Program-made: the position numbers and the translations under genes | NCBI GenBank assembly: GCA_035328465.1 | Contig: DAOLIQ010000036.1 | Location: 1-29,800 of the forward strand | From: JADJEI01 sp035328465 | GTDB taxonomy: Bacteria; Bacteroidota; Ignavibacteria; Ignavibacteriales; Ignavibacteriaceae | Reading direction: 5' to 3' | Length of the DNA stretch: 29,800 bases | Part shown: one piece after another, positions 7,819 to 15,226 of the stretch | How positions within the stretch are numbered: position 1 is the stretch's first letter | Layout of the letters: every line of letters begins with the position of its first letter | Notes under the pieces: model-generated | Databases searched by the model: none | Told to the model about the DNA's origin: nothing | What the model saw: the letters and a program-made list of their open reading frames with translations, nothing else

Positions 7819-8385
7819 TTACAAAGAATTTCTGAGTCTCTGCAACCCTCTCGATATCAGAGACTTTACTGTCCCCTCCTTCTTACCCAGAATTTCCGAA
7901 ATTTCTTTTACACTTTTTTCTTCGAAGTATTTCAATGCAATCACTTCCTGATATTTAACTGGTAATTCCTCAAGCTTCTTCTGAACCAAAATAAAATCAT
8001 CATTATTTTTTAATTCCTCTTCAATCCTTGCGCGTTCTTCTTCAAGATTTTCGTTGTTCATAATATCAAATTCATCACGATCTAAAAGCAAGTCAAGCGA
8101 GCATGGGGTATATTTTTGCTTTCTGTAATACTGGTTAATCTCATTAGTTGCAATCTTAAACAACCACGAGCTGATGGAAACATCCTTCCACTTAAATTCA
8201 TTTATTTTTAGAAATGCTTTTAAAAAAGTCTCGGCTACAATATCTCCCGCAAGATCATAGTTCATCGTTCTTCTTAAAATATAACCGAAAATTTTATGAT
8301 AATAAAGATCGAACAGGACACCGAATTCATTCGGATCCGTTCTTATTTTTTCAAGTAAAAGCTGTTCTTCGCCGGGATTTATCAA
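7819..8385 (-). CDS. ECF-type RNA polymerase sigma factor
   Basis: The 188-residue protein has the two-domain layout of ECF sigma-70 factors. Region 2 (about residues 20-92) includes FDLYYHKIFGYILRR, the core-binding DIVAETFLKAF and the -10 recognising WLFKIATNEINQYYR. Region 4 (about 137-187) includes LPVKYQEVIALKYFEEKSVKEISEILGKKEGTVKSLISRG, a helix-turn-helix for the -35 element. It should direct RNA polymerase to a small set of stress or envelope genes. It is the first gene of a three-gene operon with two membrane proteins, which probably control it. The acidic linker (about 100-130) is longer than in many ECF factors. Confidence 0.93.
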   Translation of the reverse strand: MINPGEEQLLLEKIRTDPNEFGVLFDLYYHKIFGYILRRTMNYDLAGDIVAETFLKAFLKINEFKWKDVSISSWLFKIATNEINQYYRKQKYTPCSLDLLLDRDEFDIMNNENLEEERARIEEELKNNDDFILVQKKLEELPVKYQEVIALKYFEEKSVKEISEILGKKEGTVKSLISRGLQRLRNSL

Positions 8386-8545
8386 ACTTTTAATAGTATA
8401 ATGCTAAAGATGAAAATTCGTTGCACAATTCAATCAAAATATATTAACTAAAATTAAGAGAATACTATTGCCGGAAATTTTAAATTTAATTTAACCCCCT
8501 TGACTAAGACTATCCTACAACAAAAAGTACATTCATTCAAAATTT

Positions 8546-8578
8546 CCCCTCTTGAGAGGGGAATTAAAGGGGTGTGTT
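8546..8578. repeat. Half copy of the 7004-7059 palindromic element
   Basis: The sequence CCCCTCTTGAGAGGGG followed by AATTAAA and GGGGTGTGTT matches the inner palindrome and right arm of the element at 7004-7059, with one change in the palindrome centre and a different spacer. The left arm AACACACCCC is missing. It lies between the HNH nuclease gene and the promoter region of the sigma factor operon. Confidence 0.7.
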
Positions 8579-8603
8579 GGTTAGCTAAAAAAAATCAATT
8601 CTG

Positions 8604-8636
8604 CTATGTCATTCCGAACCCGATCCGGAATCTATG
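8604..8636. repeat. ATTCCG-type palindromic repeat at the end of the HNH gene
   Basis: The sequence contains ATTCCG (8611-8616) and CGGAAT (8626-8631) as inverted arms around a 9-base centre, in the context TATGTCATTCCGAACCC. Repeats of the GTCATTCCGAA type are frequent in many Bacteroidota genomes (recall, not checked). The TAG stop of the minus-strand HNH gene (8632-8634) is the base triplet next to the right arm, so the repeat appears to supply or abut the stop codon. Confidence 0.5.
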
Positions 8637-9366
8637 GAAGGAACACCGGCGGTATTGTTAAAATTTTGTTAGACTTATTTAGATTATGTTTCATACAAAG
8701 TATGCGAACATTTGCGGCCGTTAAACTTGTACCACCTTTTGAATAGGGCAACTCGTGATCGTAGTGTAAGTTTTCTTTTGATCCGCAAAGAACACACTGC
8801 CCTTTGTCGCGGGCCCAAACTTCTACCTTAACACTGGTGGGAATCATCCGGTTATGCGGCAACACAAATTCTTTATTAAACGCTTTAACTTCTACGGGCT
8901 GAAGATAAAACTTGAAAACATTTCTCACTCCATCAAAAATTATTTTTGCATCAATCAAACTGAAGAAACCCTTGTAACACCAAATACCATCCTTTATCTT
9001 TTCATAAACTTTAACTTTGTGCGGATGCTCTGCTAATTTCATTTTGTAAGCCTGAGCCGCAGTAAAAAATTTTCCGTTTTCTGTTAACGTACCTTTGGGT
9101 GTTGTAAATGGCTGGTCTGTTTCTTTTGGATCTTTCGCTACATTGATTGGTGCATCGTGCCCTTCGTAAATAAGCGTGTTTGTTTTCGCATCCCACTCAT
9201 TTGCATAAGGTGCATTCTTTCTAACTGACATAAGAAAAACCGAATACTCCGGCTTTATCTGAAAATTCATTCCCTTCTGTATGTTAGCATTCTCTGCAGC
9301 AACTAACTCTGCATAGCTAATTATATCATCAACTTTAAAACTTGGTTTTGGAAAGAAGGATTTCAT
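8632..9366 (-). CDS. HNH endonuclease with probable SRA-like domain (type IV restriction candidate)
   Basis: The 244-residue protein ends in an HNH nuclease domain (about residues 172-235). It has the zinc pair C191-V-L-C194, the catalytic LHYDHELPYSKGG with D203 and H204, N219, and the second zinc pair C224 and H227, where most relatives have a second cysteine. The N-terminal part (about 30-158), with SVFLMSVRKNAPYANEW, LIYEGHD and VYEKIKDGIW, resembles the SRA/YDG-like modules found before HNH domains, which bind methylated cytosine. That assignment is from recall and less sure than the HNH. It would make the enzyme a modification-dependent nuclease. The gene is coupled to the upstream mrr-like gene by TAATG. 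Confidence 0.8.
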   Translation of the reverse strand: MKSFFPKPSFKVDDIISYAELVAAENANIQKGMNFQIKPEYSVFLMSVRKNAPYANEWDAKTNTLIYEGHDAPINVAKDPKETDQPFTTPKGTLTENGKFFTAAQAYKMKLAEHPHKVKVYEKIKDGIWCYKGFFSLIDAKIIFDGVRNVFKFYLQPVEVKAFNKEFVLPHNRMIPTSVKVEVWARDKGQCVLCGSKENLHYDHELPYSKGGTSLTAANVRILCMKHNLNKSNKILTIPPVFLP

Positions 9367-10271
9367 TACTCATCAACAAAATAATCTAAATCGATCTTCT
9401 TCAACTCATATTTTGATGTTGTAGTTACACCAACATTAAAATCAATCATATACTCTGCTAACTGATCACCATCAATTAATATAATTTTAGATTCGATTTT
9501 TGAAGCAAAATCAATTGCATCTTTAGAAAAATTAGATGTTGAAATAAAAATTCCCTTCTTCGCTCTTTGTCCTTGTAGAGCACCAGCAAACTTTTGTATT
9601 TCGGGTCTGCCAACTGTTGCTTCCCATCTTTTTGCTTGCACATATATTATATCCAAGCCTAATCGGTCTTCTTTAATTATTCCATCAATGCCTTCATCTC
9701 CACTTTTACCTATCGCTTTACCAGCATCTCTTAGGCTCCCTCCATAACCCATTTTTACTAAAACCTCAATTACTATTTTTTCAAATAAAGTTGGATCACT
9801 TTTCTTTAAGTGTTCAAGAATATCGCTTAATAATTCTGTTCTTAAGTTTTCGTATGCTGTTTCAAACGCCTCTTCCGGTGTTTTATCCTGGAATTCTATT
9901 ACTTCTGTTTCTTCCTCAACTTTTCTTTTCTTCTTTTTAAATTCTTTAAACTCCTCATAATGAGTTAATAATTTATTATCAATCTTTGATGGATTTGAGG
10001 CTAAGACTTTTTTACCCCTTTCTGTAATTACAAAAATTCCTCGTTTGGGAGAATCCAATAATCCGGCCTTTTTCATATAGGTTCTTGCCCAACCCACTCG
10101 ATTAAGAAATACTTCTTGTTGTCCACTTGGCAACATTTCTTTTCTGTCATCGTCAGAAAGATTAAACTCATTGGTTAGGAATTTAACCGCTTCGTGTACA
10201 GAATGTTCTTTCTGATCTGCCACAAACTTTAAGAGAGGAAGCATAATAGTTTGATAATCCGGAATAGCCAT
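9366..10271 (-). CDS. mrr: Mrr-family type IV restriction endonuclease
   Basis: The 301-residue protein has the full Mrr layout. An N-terminal winged-helix Mrr_N domain (about residues 1-92) includes RVGWARTYMKKAGLLDSPKRG. A charged linker (about 105-130) follows, then the Mrr catalytic domain of PD-(D/E)xK type (about 155-265). Active-site residues are visible as E164, the GDEGIDG loop with D192 and D196, and YVQAKRW with Q212 and K214. Mrr enzymes cut DNA carrying foreign methylation. No methyltransferase gene is nearby, as expected for type IV restriction. The stop TAA shares its last A with the ATG of the HNH gene, so the two enzymes are probably made together. Confidence 0.93.
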   Translation of the reverse strand: MAIPDYQTIMLPLLKFVADQKEHSVHEAVKFLTNEFNLSDDDRKEMLPSGQQEVFLNRVGWARTYMKKAGLLDSPKRGIFVITERGKKVLASNPSKIDNKLLTHYEEFKEFKKKKRKVEEETEVIEFQDKTPEEAFETAYENLRTELLSDILEHLKKSDPTLFEKIVIEVLVKMGYGGSLRDAGKAIGKSGDEGIDGIIKEDRLGLDIIYVQAKRWEATVGRPEIQKFAGALQGQRAKKGIFISTSNFSKDAIDFASKIESKIILIDGDQLAEYMIDFNVGVTTTSKYELKKIDLDYFVDE

Positions 10272-10504
10272 AACTTAACTCCAATAGAATTTGTAAATAA
10301 GTTATTCACCAACTCCCCATCCTCAGAAATAAATTTAAAATATAAGAGAGGAAGTAAATGTATAGCATAAACTCAATGCAAAACTAAGCAGGTAAGAAGC
10401 AAAAGCCAAGAAGTTTTATAAAATGTTAACCGATAAATGCTCAATGAGGAATGGGAAAATTAAAGACAGGAAATCAATAAATGAAGATGAGTTAGATAAT
10501 AAAT

Positions 10505-10903
10505 CTATATCCAATTAATTTTAATTTCATTTTCAAGGGCTTTAAATTCTTTATCACCAGTAACAAGAGTCGCTTTTTTAATTTTAGCTAAAGCTGCCGC
10601 ATACGCATCGGCATAGGACATTTTATTAAATGCTTTAAACTCAGCGGCTTGCAAAGTAAGGCTTATGTTCGCTTCTACAATATCAATAGGTAAGGCTTTC
10701 GTAATTTCTAGAACAAGTTTTGCTTTTGGTTCACCGCCAACTCGCAAAGCGTGATAATATACTTCGCCAAGATTTACCACACACATAAAGGCGTATTCAC
10801 CAGCATCAACACACTTTTCAAAAATCTCAGAAACAATCGCATATCCTTCTTCCTTGTTTAAGTATGCAATAAGCGCATAGCTATCCAGAACGATAGGTTT
10901 CAT
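10505..10903 (-). CDS. vapC: PIN-domain toxin, VapC type
   Basis: The 132-residue protein is a PIN-domain ribonuclease. The acidic metal-binding residues are visible as D7 (IVLDSYAL), E47 (NLGEVYY), D99 (MSYADAYAAALA) and D117 (LVTGDKEF). VapC toxins cut specific RNAs, often tRNA or rRNA, and stop growth when their antitoxin is lost. The start overlaps the end of the upstream antitoxin gene by four bases (ATGA), the usual VapBC arrangement. The position beside two restriction nucleases fits a defence or selfish-gene island. Confidence 0.93.
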   Translation of the reverse strand: MKPIVLDSYALIAYLNKEEGYAIVSEIFEKCVDAGEYAFMCVVNLGEVYYHALRVGGEPKAKLVLEITKALPIDIVEANISLTLQAAEFKAFNKMSYADAYAAALAKIKKATLVTGDKEFKALENEIKINWI

Positions 10904-11130
10904 AGCTCGCGTTCTTTCTTTTTGTCATCCATTAATGACTTAAGCATTTTACCTTTTTCGCCAACTATACCTGCAAGTTTATTAAAGTACTCTTTGTCTA
11001 ATGGCTGCACAATCAATTTGCCTTCCTGTTCTATAAACGCAACCTTTGTACCGTTCTTCATTCCATATTTTCTTCGGATTTTAACCGGAATTACTATCTG
11101 TCCTTTTGTTGTTATTACTGCTGTTTCCAT
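10900..11130 (-). CDS. vapB: AbrB/SpoVT-type antitoxin, VapB
   Basis: From the ATG at 11130 the protein has 76 residues. The frame is open further upstream to 11181, but AGGAG lies five to nine bases before 11130 and the homologous part begins METAVITTKGQIVIPVKIRRKYG, so the shorter start is chosen. This N-terminus is the swapped-hairpin AbrB DNA-binding domain. The C-terminal tail (FNKLAGIVGEKGKMLKSLMD) should wrap around the VapC toxin to block it. Such antitoxins also repress their own operon, and a palindrome lies just upstream at 11154-11178. Confidence 0.92.
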   Translation of the reverse strand: METAVITTKGQIVIPVKIRRKYGMKNGTKVAFIEQEGKLIVQPLDKEYFNKLAGIVGEKGKMLKSLMDDKKKEREL

Positions 11131-11153
11131 ATTCTTACTCCTTTTAATTGTAA

Positions 11154-11178
11154 ACTTACATATAATGATATAGTAAGT
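11154..11178. promoter_or_regulatory. Candidate vapBC operator/promoter
   Basis: A 25-base inverted repeat has perfect 6-base arms ACTTAC and GTAAGT around an AT-rich centre, 24 to 48 bases before the vapB start. On the minus strand a TTGACT (11181-11176) overlaps its upstream arm and could be a -35 element. This is where an AbrB-type antitoxin would be expected to bind to repress its own operon. The -10 element is not clear. Confidence 0.5.
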
Positions 11179-11181
11179 CAA

Positions 11182-11603
11182 GAATATTTTTATGCTACTT
11201 AATAATAAATGTATTACTATTTATTAAAAGTTGGTGGTGAGCACTAATACAACAGTCAAATCCTTTTATTAAATGCTCCATGTTCAACCTCAGTGATAAA
11301 TATTAAAATAAAATAGCTACCCTCCGCTTCTATTTTCCCATACAAACCTAAACCAATCATTACACACACCGACAAATAATCCAAAACAACCTTCACTTTC
11401 TTGCCTACAACCTACCACCAACTACTCACCCCCTTAATTAACTGATTTAAACCCTAACTTCCAGATCTAAAGAATAAATACTCCTGAATCATCTGCTCCC
11501 ATTAAATCAATAACATACATTCAATCACCAACACAAGTGTAGCGATCAATCTGAGTAAATCCGCCGAATCTGCGGAATCTGCGTTCTATTCCTTCCTAAA
11601 CCC
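11182..11603. other. Intergenic region between vapBC and the MATE gene
   Basis: No gene was recognised in these 422 bases. The left end holds an AT-rich imperfect palindrome (AATAAAT / ATTTATT near 11205-11227). The right end holds a 9-base tandem repeat GAATCTGCG twice (11566-11583) inside a CCGCCGAATCTGCGG hairpin, which looks like part of a dispersed repeat. No T-rich terminator for the MATE gene (which ends at 11604) was found, although the hairpin could play that role. Confidence 0.5.
11566..11583. repeat. Tandem GAATCTGCG repeat with hairpin
   Basis: Two perfect copies of GAATCTGCG follow each other directly. The first copy is part of CCGCCGAATCTGCGG (11561-11575), which can fold with CCGC/GCGG arms. 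It sits about 20 bases past the end of the MATE gene. Confidence 0.5.
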
Positions 11604-13010
11604 TCAGACCTTAATCGTTTTCCATTTCCCTTTTTTAAATAAAAAATATCCCGCAATAGAAAATACCGTTTCGCAGATAACCACCGTCCAATAAACTCCA
11701 GGTGCGCCTAAAGAAAGCTGCACAGATAATAAATACGCAAGCGGTATCTGCATCAGCCAGTATATGATGAGATTCATAATAGTTGGCGTGCGTGTATCCC
11801 CCGCCCCGTTAAACGCCTGCACGAGAACCATCCCGAATGCATAAGAAAAATAACCTAGAGAAAATATTTTTAAACACTGCGCTGCAGAAGCAACTACAGC
11901 TTTTTCGTCCGTAAAGAAATCAGCGATGCTATCCGATAAAAATATAAACACGATCATCACCGTCCCCATAAAAATTGCGTTAAAAAATCCGGTACGCCAG
12001 ACAGATTTTTCAGCGCGTTCAGGTTGAAGTGCACCAAGGTTTTGCCCAACCATTGTAGCTGCTGCATTTGAAAACCCCCATGCAGGAAGAATTGTAAATA
12101 TTATAATTCTAATTGCGATTGTATAACCTGCAAGAGCCACACTTCCAAATGTCGACATGATCCTCATCAAAAATATCCAGCTCGCCGAACCAATAATGAA
12201 CTGGGCAGTAACTCCCGAAGAAAGTTTAACAAGCCTAACAACAATATCATTTTTATACTGCCAGTTGCCAGTGTGGATTTTAACTATTCCCCTTCCCTTC
12301 GCCAGATGATAGATCTGGTAACAAATACCGGCTGTACGCCCGATTACTGTTGCTATTGCTGCCCCCTCAATTCCCCATTCGGGAAAGGGACCAATACCGA
12401 AAATGAACATCGGATCTAGAATTATATTAATAGTGTTCGCAATCCACAACGATCGCATTGCAAGTGCGGCATCCCCAGCTCCGCGGAAAACTCCGTTGAT
12501 CAGAAATAACAGGATAACAATAATGTTGCTGCCGAAAATAAGTCTCGTATATCCCGCCCCCTCTGCAATGATCGCTTCAGAAGCGCCCATCAATCTTAAA
12601 AAATCCTTAGAAAATAAAAGCCCGGCAATCATAATTGGAACTGCAATAATAAACGCCAGATAGATAGACTGTACTGCCGCGATAGATGCGCCCTCATTAT
12701 CTTTTTCTCCAACTCTTCTTGCAATCATTGCAGTTGTACCCAATGCCAGCCCCCACCCGAGTGAATAAGTTATTGTCATTAAAGATTCAGTTAGACCTAC
12801 AGCGGCTATTGCATTCACACCAATTTTACTTACAAAGAAAATATCAACTACGGCAAAGAGCGATTCCATTACCATCTCAAGAGTCATTGGAATGGCGAGG
12901 AGAATAATAGCGCGATCAATATTTCCAGAAAGAATGTTTGCATCTTCGCCTGCAATTCCGAGACGAAGGAGATTCCAAGCAGAGGATATTTTATTAATGA
13001 TATAATTCAT
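11604..13010 (-). CDS. MATE family multidrug/metabolite exporter
   Basis: The 468-residue protein is an integral inner-membrane transporter with about twelve hydrophobic segments, arranged as two homologous halves. Visible family features are IPMTLEMVMESLFAVVDIFFVSKIG at the first helices, LGWGLALGTTAMIARRVGEKD after helix 2, and FGNAAATMVGQNLGA-like text in the second half (read here as FSNAAATMVGQNLGALQPERAEKSVWR). MATE proteins pump cationic drugs or metabolites out using Na+ or H+ gradients. The substrate cannot be told from sequence. The ATG at 13010 is chosen because the preceding stretch up to the terminator at 13079 is too short for more. It is transcribed alone. Confidence 0.95.
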   Translation of the reverse strand: MNYIINKISSAWNLLRLGIAGEDANILSGNIDRAIILLAIPMTLEMVMESLFAVVDIFFVSKIGVNAIAAVGLTESLMTITYSLGWGLALGTTAMIARRVGEKDNEGASIAAVQSIYLAFIIAVPIMIAGLLFSKDFLRLMGASEAIIAEGAGYTRLIFGSNIIVILLFLINGVFRGAGDAALAMRSLWIANTINIILDPMFIFGIGPFPEWGIEGAAIATVIGRTAGICYQIYHLAKGRGIVKIHTGNWQYKNDIVVRLVKLSSGVTAQFIIGSASWIFLMRIMSTFGSVALAGYTIAIRIIIFTILPAWGFSNAAATMVGQNLGALQPERAEKSVWRTGFFNAIFMGTVMIVFIFLSDSIADFFTDEKAVVASAAQCLKIFSLGYFSYAFGMVLVQAFNGAGDTRTPTIMNLIIYWLMQIPLAYLLSVQLSLGAPGVYWTVVICETVFSIAGYFLFKKGKWKTIKV

Positions 13011-13078
13011 AAAATTTTTTATTGTTAAAAAAGAATTTTGCGAAGATAGGAAATGACGGGCAATCCATTAAATAAAAA

Positions 13079-13114
13079 ATGCCCGACCGGTTTATTGATT
13101 CGACGATCGGGCAT
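13079..13114 (-). terminator. Terminator after the M1 aminopeptidase gene
   Basis: The arms ATGCCCGA (13079-13086) and TCGGGCAT (13107-13114) form a perfect 8-base stem, with extra CG pairing inside. On the minus strand it is followed by a run of six T. It lies about 20 bases past the aminopeptidase stop. Confidence 0.8.
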
Positions 13115-13133
13115 ATAAAAAATTAAACTAAAA

Positions 13134-15140
13134 CTATTGCATCAAAATCATCTTCTTTGTGCTGACAAAACTACCGGCACTTAATTGATAAAAATAAATT
13201 CCGGATGATAACCCTGAACCATCAAAAGTAACTTCATAAGTGCCTGCCGGTTTGTAATCGTTTACAAGAGTCGCAGTCTCATTTCCCAGCACATCATAAA
13301 CTTTAATATTTACCAAAGTCCCTTCTACTTTGGAGAAGGGATTTAGGGATGAGGCTGGGATTGTGTATTTAATTTTTGTTAATGGATTAAATGGATTGGG
13401 ATAGTTCTGTTCAAGAGAATAACTTGAAGCAGGAATCTGATCTTCAACATCAGTAATAATTGTAATTGATTTCAAAATAAAATTATCAGGATCAAATGTG
13501 AGCCCGCTAACTTCACCTGGAACAGTTAAATTAAACTGCTGCACCTGCTGGTCATTAAATATTGTCAACGTCGTATCACCTTCAGCAGTAGCAATTTTAA
13601 TTTTGATAGGCATCGTAAAAAATTCAGGGTTTGAATTTACCTGCTGCTCTATATTTAGATGAACGAAATAAGTATTACCTGATTTTTTTTCACTACTCCA
13701 TATAACATTGTATTGAGGATAATTTTCGCCATAAATCCATTCTTGAAAAAAATAATCCAGATCAATTCCGGAAACATCTTCAGCAACTCTTTGAAAATCT
13801 TCGGTGACTGCGACATCATATTTTAGCAGCGGGTCGTCTGCATAGTCCTTCATGATTTTAAAAAAGATACTGTCACCAACCACACCCCTTAGCATGTGTA
13901 AAACAGTTGCACCTTTTGAATAACTTCTTGCACCATTAAAAATTTCACCGATGTCCGAAATATCTTCAACCCAAATTGAACCTTGGGCATTTTTCGCGTT
14001 CGACATTTCACCGTTCATATAATTTTTGTATCCGGTTGTTCCATTTACAGCTTCAAGATAAATGCCTTCGAGATAAGTGGCAAATCCTTCATTAAGCCAA
14101 ATGTGATGCCAGTCTTTGCAGGTAATCATATCGCCATACCATTGATGAGCAAGTTCGTGAGCAACAAGCAGATCTGAATATCCGCCAACGGAAGTAATAG
14201 TCTGATGTTCCATTCCCCCGCCCCAGCCAAATTGAGCGTGTCCATATTTTTCATTTATGAATGGATAAATTCCAAATCTATCAGAATATATTTCGAGCAT
14301 ATCAGTTGTTTTATCCAAAATCGCCTGCACTGAAGGCGTAAACGATTCGGGATAAACATAATGAGTGACCGGCATTGAGTAAGTATCATAATTAAATGTC
14401 TGCTCATATAAAACGAAATTAGTTATCGCTAAAGAAATAAGGTAGTGGGCAATCGGATAACTATTTTTCCATTTATAAGTATGAGTGCCATCCAAATTAT
14501 TAACAACTTCTATTAAGCGGCCGTTAGAAACCGGAGTGAGGCTCGTATCAATAGTTACCCAAACATCCGATGAATCAGCTTTGTCGGCAGGAGTATCTTT
14601 ACAGGGGAACCAATCGCTTGCGCCGTATGGTTCGCTCAATGTGTAAATTGTTGGTATTGAATTATGAGTGCCGTATTCAAAACTGCCGAAGCCGCTGGAG
14701 CCAGGCGTGCCGTGATAATTTATTAGTAAGCTTATTTTTTCACCGGCGGAATAAGTTCTATCGAGTGTTATATTTACTTTTCCGTCTGAATGAGTAAATA
14801 CAAGGGGGATTCCGGATAATAGAACAGAATCAACAGTTAACGGATTTTGTAAATCGAGAAAGATGAAATTAGTTGATGCTGAGCTGTCACTTATTTCAAA
14901 ATCAATATTTACTTCGCCTGAGATGAAAGGGTGGGTGTAGTCAATAAACAAATTTAATTTGTAATATGATATGTCTATTTGAGGATCGCCGGGATAATCA
15001 ATATCAAAGGAATTATTTCCCTTTTCAAAATTTTCTTTTTCTGAAATTCTTATTTGTCTGTTTTCTTCTATAAAACTTTTTTGCTGTGCAAAGGATAAAC
15101 CAAATGCAAAAACTATAATTAGAAATATGTTTTTTTTCAT
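13134..15140 (-). CDS. Secreted M1 family aminopeptidase with type IX sorting domain
   Basis: The 668-residue protein has a signal peptide (about residues 1-18, ending FGLSFAQ). The M1 metallopeptidase region (about 45-480) has the substrate motif GGGMEHQ near residue 308 and the zinc site HELAHQWYGD near residue 326, with the third ligand in WLNEGFATYLE 18 residues further on. The last 90 residues form a type IX secretion sorting domain: SLEQNYPNPFNPLTKIKYTIP, then KVYDVLGNETATLV, then SSGIYFYQLSAGSFVSTKKMILM. The protein is therefore expected outside the cell or on its surface, removing amino acids from peptide N-termini. Between the first two sorting-domain blocks there is an extra SSLNPFSKVEGTL, encoded by a palindromic repeat (13319-13357). 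Confidence 0.96.
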   Translation of the reverse strand: MKKNIFLIIVFAFGLSFAQQKSFIEENRQIRISEKENFEKGNNSFDIDYPGDPQIDISYYKLNLFIDYTHPFISGEVNIDFEISDSSASTNFIFLDLQNPLTVDSVLLSGIPLVFTHSDGKVNITLDRTYSAGEKISLLINYHGTPGSSGFGSFEYGTHNSIPTIYTLSEPYGASDWFPCKDTPADKADSSDVWVTIDTSLTPVSNGRLIEVVNNLDGTHTYKWKNSYPIAHYLISLAITNFVLYEQTFNYDTYSMPVTHYVYPESFTPSVQAILDKTTDMLEIYSDRFGIYPFINEKYGHAQFGWGGGMEHQTITSVGGYSDLLVAHELAHQWYGDMITCKDWHHIWLNEGFATYLEGIYLEAVNGTTGYKNYMNGEMSNAKNAQGSIWVEDISDIGEIFNGARSYSKGATVLHMLRGVVGDSIFFKIMKDYADDPLLKYDVAVTEDFQRVAEDVSGIDLDYFFQEWIYGENYPQYNVIWSSEKKSGNTYFVHLNIEQQVNSNPEFFTMPIKIKIATAEGDTTLTIFNDQQVQQFNLTVPGEVSGLTFDPDNFILKSITIITDVEDQIPASSYSLEQNYPNPFNPLTKIKYTIPASSLNPFSKVEGTLVNIKVYDVLGNETATLVNDYKPAGTYEVTFDGSGLSSGIYFYQLSAGSFVSTKKMILMQ
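13319..13357. repeat. Palindromic repeat inserted in frame in a coding sequence
   Basis: Read on the minus strand, the segment starts CCTCATCCCTAAATCCC and continues into a hairpin with perfect arms TCCCTTCT and AGAAGGGA around a 7-base loop. It encodes SLNPFSKVEGTL in the middle of the sorting domain, where other such domains usually go straight from the IPxS strand to KVYDVLG. The arms resemble the CCCCTCT/AGAGGGG elements at 7004 and 8546. This suggests a mobile or amplified short repeat that was tolerated because it kept the frame. Confidence 0.6.
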
Positions 15141-15226
15141 TGCCTTCTTAAATTTTTATTTGTAATAACTAAACCTACATCAAATTAAATCTGATATCAA
15201 ACCAGATTATTATCAATTCCGACGTG

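Noticed and set aside
8632..10271. Complete type I-III restriction-modification system
   Set aside because: There is no methyltransferase or specificity gene in the neighbourhood; both nucleases fit modification-dependent restriction instead.
11131..11181. N-terminal extension of VapB (17 residues)
   Set aside because: It would start inside the palindromic promoter region and lies before a good AGGAG site and the normal AbrB N-terminus.
11561..11583. Start of a CRISPR array suggested by the tandem GAATCTGCG
   Set aside because: Only two 9-base units without spacers; it is a short tandem repeat, not an array.
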